From Leptoclinus maculatus (Eukaryota; Chordata; Actinopteri; Perciformes; Stichaeidae), in contig JAVDOI010000019.1 in assembly GCA_032191485.1 (NCBI GenBank), forward strand, positions 11,129,784 through 11,193,783: a DNA stretch of 64,000 bases, given 5' to 3'. The notes under the pieces are model-generated. The model worked only from the letters and a program-made list of their open reading frames with translations. It was not told where the DNA came from and made no database searches. Both the position numbers and the translations under genes were made by a program. Below are positions 51,101 through 61,274 of this stretch, piece by piece (the first letter of the stretch is position 1; each line of letters opens with the position of its first letter).

Positions 51101-54100
51101 TCACCTCTGACCTGTAACTAGCAGACCAATCAGAATGAAGGAAGAAATCCCAGGAGGCCTTCTATTACCATCATCATTACCTTGGGATACGCTGCAGTAC
51201 TTGTTAGGGTTTCGGGGGCTGTGAAAATAATGCTTTGTGACAAACTGCTGGGTCACCCAGTGCAGATAAGAGACGGCTTGTTTTGGTTTGCACTGACAAC
51301 TTAAGTAGGGAAATTAAACTGCTTTTCTCCACACATCGCATCAAATGTTTATAATAAAAACAAGTTATCTCAGGGGGGGGGAAATCTGACATTGAAGATT
51401 TCCGAACCCTGTAGTTCTTGGTAAAATATTCAACGTATCTCTATAAAGACGCAATTTATGTAAATAATTTAGCAGTCCATAAGAGTTAAGTGATGTTATA
51501 CAACAAGCTGAGGAGAAAGAGAGAGGGTGAGAGATGAATAAGGAGAGGAGACGAGATAGACACAAAAAAAGAGACAAAGTTAGTGAGAGAAAGAGGAAAG
51601 AAACGAACAATAGATACAAAAAAATGAACCAACGGTAGAGAGAATGGGGACAAGGGGATACAGGTATGTGCTTCACTCATACCTGTACTCTCAGAGGAAT
51701 AGAGTTTGCCCCAGAGACAGATAGAGGTCTATAAAAACTCTTCACTGCTGCAGTGAATCAAGACAGCTGCAAATATGACGCTGTAACGTAGCGCGAGGAT
51801 GAAGCGGCTTTCAATTGAGCTTTGAGAAGAGGTGGTCTCGCTCTGTAAACCTGGAATCCTTATCAACGGTAGTGTTACCTGCTCTCGTGGGGGTAGGTCT
51901 GAGGTGGAGGGGCGGGCAGCTGGGTCACGGGGCTCTGGTGAGGCATCGGGTTGGGCTGGCCGACAGAAGGGTTGGGTTCTGTGACCGCTGGGTTGGGCTG
52001 CGAGGCGGCGGCGCCTGGCTGGGTCTTCGGGCTGTGCTGCTGGGCCATGGGGCTCTGCTTCTCTGAGCTGGGGGCTGATGGGGGATTACTGATCTCTGGG
52101 ATTCAAAAAGAAGGAGTGTGGGACAAATCGAATCACAACGTGTACTTTCAAGCTTTAGTCTTGAAGTCTATGAGAAAATGACTCTACTTCTCTCTTGATT
52201 TATTCCCTCAGTAAACATTGTAAACATGAGTTTATGGTCTCAATCTCTTCTTCTTCGTCTTCTTCAATACAGCATGATGTTCATTTAGTAGATTATGGTC
52301 CATTTAGAGTCAAGTAGACCATAAAGCAGCGTGTGCTTTAGGGCGGGGCTACACAGTGATTCAAAACCGTAGTTCACACACCAATGGGTGACGTCACGGT
52401 GACTACGTCCACTTCTTATACAGTCTGTGATTATCATTCTATAAAGTTGATATAGTTAATTTAAACATTCTTGTTTCTGTCCACCTGTTAAATCTAAGTC
52501 CGATACTAAACTTCCTTTAAACTGAGTTTGGTCTCTTCAAACGACTGATATCTGTCTCTTTAGCTGCTAAATGCTCCACTGTGTTCACCAGCTAGTCAGT
52601 ACATTTAGTGGATATTTAGAGCTTTTGTGCAGAAAATGAGCTGAAACTCGATATAAAGATCCATAAAGCCGCTGCAGATTGGGTGATAATTCTCTGTGCG
52701 TTCATCAGAGTGTAAATCGCACGACTCGCATGTACAATACCAACAAAACAGAAGCCGACTCCACTACTACTAATAGTCAAAAACCCCATATGGACATCTT
52801 TAATGTAGCTCTAAATAACGAGGTAATAAACGTCCATAATGGAGAAAGCCTACAACAGACGAGCACATAAAGAGGAGGCGGCAAACCAGCCATTATTATC
52901 AATAACCATGGTGCACACTTTGTCCATCTGTTAATGTAAACTGAAAGTCAGTGTTGCTTACTTCTGTTCTGTTCAAAGTGGTCAAAAGAGACACGAGCAT
53001 GCTTTCAGCATTAGTACAAGAAGAATCACTCAGTAACAAAGCAGCTCCTGGTAAAGCATGCCAAACTGTCGAAGGAGAGGATTTGCACCACTCGTGAATG
53101 TGACGTGTGACAGTTTATCGAAAAAAAGAATCACATTTTTGCAAAACTCATATTACAACTTTGATTAAACGGAGCAAAGTCAATTACTAACATGAATCAT
53201 TGCCAAAGTATCGCAGTTTCAAAGTCCTCGTCTATCATGTCCACGTGTCGCGTGTGTGTGTGTGTGTGTGTGACCACGTGTTCTCTCACCTTCCTGCGGT
53301 ATGATCCTCAGGGTGACGCTGAGGCCCGCATCCTTGATCAGCTTAACGATGTCGGCGTGCGGCATGTTGACGATGGACTGGCTGTTCACTGCCAGAATCC
53401 TGTCCCCCACCTTCAGCTTCCCGCAGCGGTCGGCCGGGCTGCCCTCGATGATGCGGCCAATTTTATGGGGCACAGCTGTAGGGAGGATTCAAACACAACA
53501 CGCTGCAGGTAAAGACGCGCTCAGCAGCAGATTGGAGGATTATACGCCGCCTTTCTCTGCTCACACACACACACACACACACACACCGCTCACTGACTGA
53601 CTGAATACGTCTCCGTCTCTCTCATTTTGCTATTCACCCCAGGCTTACGTAAGGCATCCAGTTTTGTGTGTGGGCGATGCGCTGATGCTCTCGGCAGCAG
53701 AGCAGAGATGTGTGTGACTGACGTACCGTGGGAGGGCATGTATAATTGAGGAGATGGAATGAGAGGTGCTTCACTTTTTATGGAGCCATGACCTCTTGTA
53801 CTTAAGTTTGGCACATATCTTGACACTATGCACTCTAAGGAATAAGGTTCTACCCAGAACCATTCTGCTTCTTTTATAAGACAATAAGTTCCACTAAGAA
53901 CCCTTTTCCTGCCCAAAAAAATTTTTCCGGAAGAAAAGGTTTTGCAAGGATCGTTAAAAGCATGGGTGTAAAAGATCCAGAAGCTGTGGCTATGAACCGT
54001 GATTGTTGTGGGTTGCAACCTTCATAAAAGGTTTCACCAGGAACCAGTGTCTCCTATAGGGAGAAGCAGAAGAGTCCTATGTGGTTCTAGTTAGCACCTT

Positions 54101-55495
54101 TATTTCTAAGAGCGTATCGTGACTTTGAAGTTTATATGAGTCTGAGAGCTTTCACACCAGGTTTAGCACTTGAAGCAGAGTAGAGGATGACTGATGATGA
54201 AGCATTTCTACTTAACTCCGTAATCAAACGCCACTCAAACAATCACTGGACTCACTGTTGCTGGCGGCCGCCTCGGGCCTGTTGAGCGAGCTGATGATAA
54301 CGAAGCCGAAGCCTTCGCTCTCCTTTCGATTGATGATGACATCGCTGGGTTGCGTGTTGGCGGCCGACGTCCTGTCTGAAGTGGCGGCGGCGTTGCCCAT
54401 GGCGGCGTTGGGCGCCTGGGTAGTGCCGGTGCTGTTGGCATACGTGAAGTCACTGCGCGGGGAGCTGTGCTGCGTGGAGACGGAGCCCGGGCTACGGCCG
54501 TTCTCCGGACAGGACTCACCTGCAGCGGGAGGTGGAGAGCGGAGTATTTACACAAAGACTACTGTCTACAATCAAAATGCTAAAGTAAAAGTACAGAAGA
54601 GTTATTAATACAAAGTAGTCAAAGCAGCAAAAGTACAAGTGTCAATCAGGCTGCTTTGCTCTTTAACAATGTGCTGTATTTTATAAAAATCTCAATCAAA
54701 TGCAGCCTGTCAATCACTTCACGTTGTTATCTATAAATGAAGGCCCTTCAACAGTCCCCACACCGTGCTGTAACATCCCCCACGTGATACATAACTGCTT
54801 TGGCAGAATCGAAGGATGATTCTGCATGTGCAAAAACAATTAATTTTTCAGTAGACTCGTTCCTCCTGCTCTTATAACTGCACAAGCTGGAGCTGAATCT
54901 CTTCCTTGTGAAGAATCAGGAATCAAAACAGAAGACAGAAATGAAATAAAAAAAACACAAAAGCAGAAGCAACTGTCACAATGTGGTAAAACAAATCATT
55001 AAAATGCAGCACAATCAATCCAGCCAGAGCAAAAGCAGCTTCTGGCACCTCTTGCTTTTGTGTGTGTGTGTGTATGCATTCTGGCATACGGATAATCAAA
55101 CCCTCTGCTGCTGTTGTTTTGATAGCTCACAGAGAAGCGGTGAAGCGGTTCTTCCTCTTATGAATTCAAACTGTTGCTTCAGCTTACTGAATGTACTGTA
55201 AAAAAGGTACACGTAGTAGTGTTCCCTTACAACAAGTGTCCAAATAGTTGTTTTAGGCGGAGAAAAAATAGACAAAAGAAGACAAAGAATTGTGTAAATT
55301 GCGGGATAGTGGGTGCAGGCAGAAGAGCGGAGTCTGACACCTCGCAAAGCGCCAGTGGGAGTCAGACAATTAGGATGGAAGTAAGGGCCACAGATGAGGC
55401 CAGGCATGAGTCAGACGGAAGCCTTTGGTGAGAAGAAATTGACAGAGAGGGAGGAACGGAGTGGGAAGAAGTGGATTGGTGAGAAGAGTGTGTGC

Positions 55496-55542
<47 letters not shown>

Positions 55543-56984
55543 GGGGGGGCTGTAATAATGAGAACAGGGAAGGCCAGAGTTCAAAGGAGGAAGTGCCAAA
55601 CCCAGTCTCCAGGCTGAAATGCAAAGAAACTTGAACGAGGACCAGAGAGCAACGGTGTGTGTACGAACAAGAGCGGGCTAATGTGTTTTCTGGAGAGGCT
55701 TGGGTGTAATTACTCAGAGAGAGATTAGAGCTTCAGTTCTCTGACTGAATAAATGCTGTTTCCTGAATCATTACAGGACAAAAAAACGGTGGCAGTGAAC
55801 AGAAAAGGAGAGAGGTGAGAGAGGAACGGAGAGAGAGAGGAATTCAAAGAAAGAGAGGAACGAGGTGAGAAGTAAGCCGGTGAGATCAATTCACAAACCA
55901 CTATCCTAAAGCTGCTCTGTGCAGGACTCACCGTGTCCTTTAAAGGTCCACACAACATGGCATTTGTTGACAATAAAGACAGGATAGAATAGAAAAGTAT
56001 TTTTTTAGAAGTAAATATATATGTCAGTATTTCAAATATATTTCAAAAGACTGCTTCACACACACAGGAAGTAAATTAAAGCTAACAACTGTGTAATTTG
56101 AAATACAAAGCCACACATCAACTTCATTCATGCTCGCTCACCTGCTCCCTGCACCCTCCTCCTGATGACCAGATTGACCTGGCCGTTGCGCGCCGCCCCG
56201 TGCATCAAGTCAATGACGTATCTGTGTGGCTTCCCCACCACCGGGATCCCGTCCACAAACAGCAGCTCATCGCCGGGCCGTAAGCGCCCGTCTTGGTCCG
56301 CTGGACTCTTCTCGATGATCGCCCCGATCAAAATCTGTTATTACATGTAGACTGTTACACACAGGAAGGAGAGGACCGCTTTGGATGCTGGACTAGTCTG
56401 TGAGTGTCGCATGCAGTGGGTGTTAAGTTGGTGGTTATAGTGATACATAAATTCAAAATTACATGATTGAAATATTGTGTTGTTACTTTAACAGACAGCA
56501 TAAGACATCAAAGCAGCCAGAGCCAGCACTCTCTCAGGGGTCAGGGGGGGGTTAGGTGTACACAGTGTGTGTGTAGCGGGTTAGAGAGGAGAAAATGACA
56601 GGGTTCCACGCCCATCGCCATACGAGCCTTCTCACGCGTCTCCGGACTCACAGGCTGCCCGGCCTCGTCCCCGCCCAACACCCGGAAACCGAAGCCGGAC
56701 TTCTGTCTGCGCAGGTGCACCTCCATGTCCTGGTACTCCGCTCCTGAAGAAGCAACAACACCACAGACACCATTCAAATCCTGTTATTGCCTTATATTGT
56801 CTTCAGGTTATGGGCAGTTAGAACTTCCAACAGTGTCCCTGCAGAGCTGAGCTTTTTGTTTACCTGAGGAGTCCACAGGAAAAACGGTCCTTGGTTGGCC
56901 AGGTTCTAGAACAAAAGATGTAGAAAGCAGCCATAAACAAAAAAAGGCACCACTATTATACATACACAGACACCCCCCCACACA

Positions 56985-57015
<31 letters not shown>

Positions 57016-60000
57016 CCACACAGACAGCAAACACAATCTCCCATAAAGGCGAGTACAAGGCAGAACGGCCCTGCCTCAGCATTAATGTCACCGCAGAATT
57101 TCAGCATCATCCATAAAAGTCAGGAAGTGCTTACGGCGTGTAATATACCCATCTCTTATTTACAGAGTGAGGTGGGATGCAAGCACTGATCTGCAATCAG
57201 GGGCTTCACACAACGCCACGATGTGCAAAACGAACTCGATTGCAGACAAGAGGCTGGGAATGAAAAATGTATTCCAATTGTAACCGTTTTAATCACACCG
57301 AGCGCTCTGCTGGGACACAGCAGGGAGAAGGGAGGGAGACGAGAGGAGTGACACAGCTGTTTCCACAGAAACCACGAACAGGGCTCCTTATAGAGTGAGC
57401 TGGTTTTTGCAGGAGAGTAACAAGGCGAACACTTCAAAACCGCGCTTTCTGCAGTCAGAAAAATCACGTCAAATGACTTTCACATTAATCGTTTTTTTGA
57501 AAAATGATAGTGAGAAACTAATCTCACCTCAAGGTCCATTTAATAGCAGTTCTGAGCTCATATCACCATTTTAATCACCAGATGTAGTTTTGCTACATTG
57601 TCAAGATTTGTAGATCATTTTCCTTTTTTTTTTTTGCTCAGCTCATTAAGGATGTCCTGTGTTATTTATTGACAATGTTTTGGTCTACTCAAGCTACCGT
57701 ATATCAGATACAAGGTCAGACATCATAGCTGTGTGTGTGTGTGTGTGTGTCTCTAATAATTCTGCCACCAATAGCCACATTTCTTTCCAAAATCAGTGAC
57801 TTGTTATTCTGGATAATCCACAGATAAGGGACTATTTCACACCAAAAAAACACCAAAAACCACTCGAAACAATAATCAAATAGAGCATTCCTAGAATCTG
57901 TCTGTGCCTATGCCCTGCTGAGCCTCAGCAGACTCAACCCCTGACCTTCTATTGAAAGGAAGACAACAGTGAGTGTCCCACTGATCACTGTACATCCACG
58001 GCTGAGGACAAGACAGAGACAAAGAGGTTTGAAAAGGAGACTTCCTGAACACCAGTCCTGTCTGTGAAAACGTTTACTATCTCACGTCAGCCATGCCCAC
58101 CTCAAGAGGAAACGAAAGAAACCTCCAAGAAAGTGCTGCCACACGCAAAACAAGACTTCATTCATATCTGTAATAACATTTACTGCTCTCATTGACTCCT
58201 GCACGGCACCAGCCTTGACACACTGTACATACACAGGCAGTAGCTGCCGTTGAAGATGCTGAATTCATGTTTTTTTTTGTGAATTTAGAGGTTTTATAAA
58301 ACTATAAATTCCCACTATTAAATACACTTCATTTAAATGGTTGATATTTAGGTACAGGAGGATTTGAAATGATATTAAAGCATTTAAACCTTCATGTTGG
58401 GAGATACAATCTAGAGACAGCATATTGAATTAAATTAACTTAAATAAAAGAATGAAAAATCAAGTCAAAGTTAATTTAAAAACGTGTGTTGTGGTGTTTC
58501 TTTCTTCTAAAATCCTTGCTACAGCCCTGAACACACATACACCCATAAAAACAACATATATACTGGTTTCTACTGCCTACAATTCCCACAGGCCGTTAGA
58601 GTTTTTATGGTGCATCCTGATGATATCCTAACAAGAAAAAAAACGACTTTCTCCACATTTTACAAGTCCGGGGATGGTAATAATGCTGCCACCAAAGCAT
58701 TATGTCCAGCTGCTGTATGGAGTGTTTATTCATGAACACATCTCCGTTTACGACGTGAGTCGGCAGGATGTCGATGTCTGAATGTAAAGATCCCTCCAGT
58801 CAGTAAAAAGACCGGGCTGATAGGATTGTGTGGCCATTTAACAGAAGATCTAATGAGATAATGAGAGGAATTAGTGAGTGTTTGGGCTGAAACAGATCTT
58901 TCACTTTGACAGAGAGAGGCAGCTCATCCGAACAAGCTTTTTAATTGTTTTGCGGAGCTTCAAAAGTGAACAACAACAAAGAATCTGTGACTCAATTTGT
59001 GTGCGCTTGTGAGAAAAAGAGAAATGAATCTTCACTACTCCACCTCCATTTGACGTCAGTGTTTTGTCACAATGCTACACCTGCAGTATCAGCTCTGGTA
59101 CTTACGCCTACTCTCATAGATAGCCCTGGACTTCTCATAAAGGTCATAGGGGTCTGGTTTAGCCAGGGCCAGGGCCAGGGCCAAGGCCTCGGTGGCTGAG
59201 TCTGGGACCGAGGCCCTGTGGAGATGGTGGGTTGGGAAGGGGGCGTGGTGGGGGATAACTGGGGCTGACAGGCTGGTCTGTGCAGGGCTGCCCTGGCCCT
59301 GCTGGGACTCCCACTGCTCCAGCACCTGTAAAGCACAGCAGCGGCATGAGGAGTCAATATTTCACGACCACCTTTCCCACTCGTGACAATCGCTTTGATC
59401 TCGGGCAACCATTGACAAACTTAAGCAGAGTTTGCTTTCATGACTTCTGACCGTTCGCTAATCCCCACCGCTCTTAATTACTGTCGCTACTCCTGTCAAG
59501 CCTTTCTGTTCTCGCACAGCACACATGCAGTTTAACAAGATAATGGAGGCAGATTCATCACTCATGATTTGCAGCGATTAAAAAAATGACAAAGCGATTT
59601 TGTTGGCTGAAATGACGACTCTTCCTAGTTGATTTGATCAGCTGTAGCTAGCTTCACAAGTTTATGCTACGGCTTAAATTAGCTAGTATTAATCCTTTGA
59701 AAAGGACTTTAATATGCATAAAAGATGGATAGAACTAGTTATCCCTAAAATTACCTATAATTATCTTCTGGATGGTTTGGATGCTCGTAATTTTTTTTTT
59801 ATTAGAATGTATATATTATCTAATATGATAATGTTAGGTTAGCTAAGCCACTTAGCAAGGCATGCTAACGTTTTGTTTTTTATCTTAATTCTTCGGTGTA
59901 TTATTCTATCGCCCTCTTCACGTCGTGTAGGAGTGCGGAGAAGCCCAAAGCTTGACAGGTGTGCCGTGCCTAGTTCGGTGCTAAGCTATGATTGGACAAC

Positions 60001-61148
60001 AGCCTTTTGGAGGACGGGGTTTAGTGAACGATCAAATCATGGGAGACAGACAGTTAACGTTAGTGAGGTTAGTAGTTGAAAACAAGCAAAAACAATCCCA
60101 GCCAGCTAATTTAACTCCAGTGTGTATCGAGGATGTGTGTAAAGAGAGGAAAACAAACAGAAGACCGGGACAAACAGATAAATATGGCCTTCGTTTGGGA
60201 ATGACGAGGATCATTTTGAATTGATCTTATTGGCTACTCTGTTTTTAGAAGGTAGCCTAGTAGATAAGTATATAACACCTAATTTACATACGTTTCATCC
60301 AAAGACACATTTGGAAATGTGCTGTCAAGTGTTTGCGGCGACACCGACAGTTTTGACAACACCAGTGAGTCAGAGTGTCAGCCTTGATGTGTCAGATAAG
60401 TCAGGCCGCTCGAGTCACAGCACGACACTAAGCAGATAGCCAAGATGACACGTTGGCATGTCAGAAAGCGTGAGAGACGGATCCGGAGGGACCGGCTGCA
60501 TATGGCACGCTTTAATATTGAGAATTACAGGGCATCTGGTTCAAGATGTAGCGAGAATAAATATCAGCTTCATAAAAGCTCCGGGGCGGAATCAAAAGAG
60601 TTTCCACTCTTTGTGGTTTCATTCCCGTCTGCGACTGATGTGAAGCACGTCTGCACGGGGCAGGCTGCTGAGACTGGGAACCTTGTTAGAGCATCCTGAT
60701 CTCTCTTTCACGTTCTCTCTGCCTCTGTTCATCTGTTTGATTAGGACTGTTGAAGAAAGCACACTGGCTATAATGGTCAGATGAGGAGAAGGTCTCCTTT
60801 ATATTTTGGAACAAAAACACCTGCACATGCTCCAACATTAAGTAGCTGTTATGTACAGTGTTGGATTTGACAGACACATCTCAATAAGCCCTCGAGAGCT
60901 ACAGTCTGAGCTCAACTGTAGGTCGATATGACAATTAGGCAATTCCCCGTTCCCTTATTAGTCAGATTCTTCCATATTTCATTCCCAGAGCTGCAGAAGT
61001 CTTCTTGTAACAAATGATACCCAATTAAACTGAGAGTGAACTCCGGTGTGCGGGGGTTCAGCCGCTGGGGGAGAAGGGCAGGGCGAGGTGGGGCAGCCAA
61101 CAAATGAACACTGGGGGGGGGGGTAACGAGAGAGAGAGATGTGAACAG

Positions 61149-61184
<36 letters not shown>

Positions 61185-61191
61185 TGAACAG

Positions 61192-61229
<38 letters not shown>

Positions 61230-61239
61230 TGAACAGACA

Positions 61240-61274
<35 letters not shown>

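Larger units (their letters stand above)
49955..56141 (-). other. magi2 introns between the PDZ4 and PDZ6 exons
   Basis: The introns are 49955-50894, 51118-51878, 52096-53289, 53476-54255 and 54520-56141. They contain an interspersed repeat copy (52160-52430), (GT)n at 53250-53273 and (CA)n near 53561-53586. A second repeat candidate lies at 53820-54115, and a (GT)n plus 24-G run at 55494-55549. No further exons were recognised. Confidence 0.55.
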
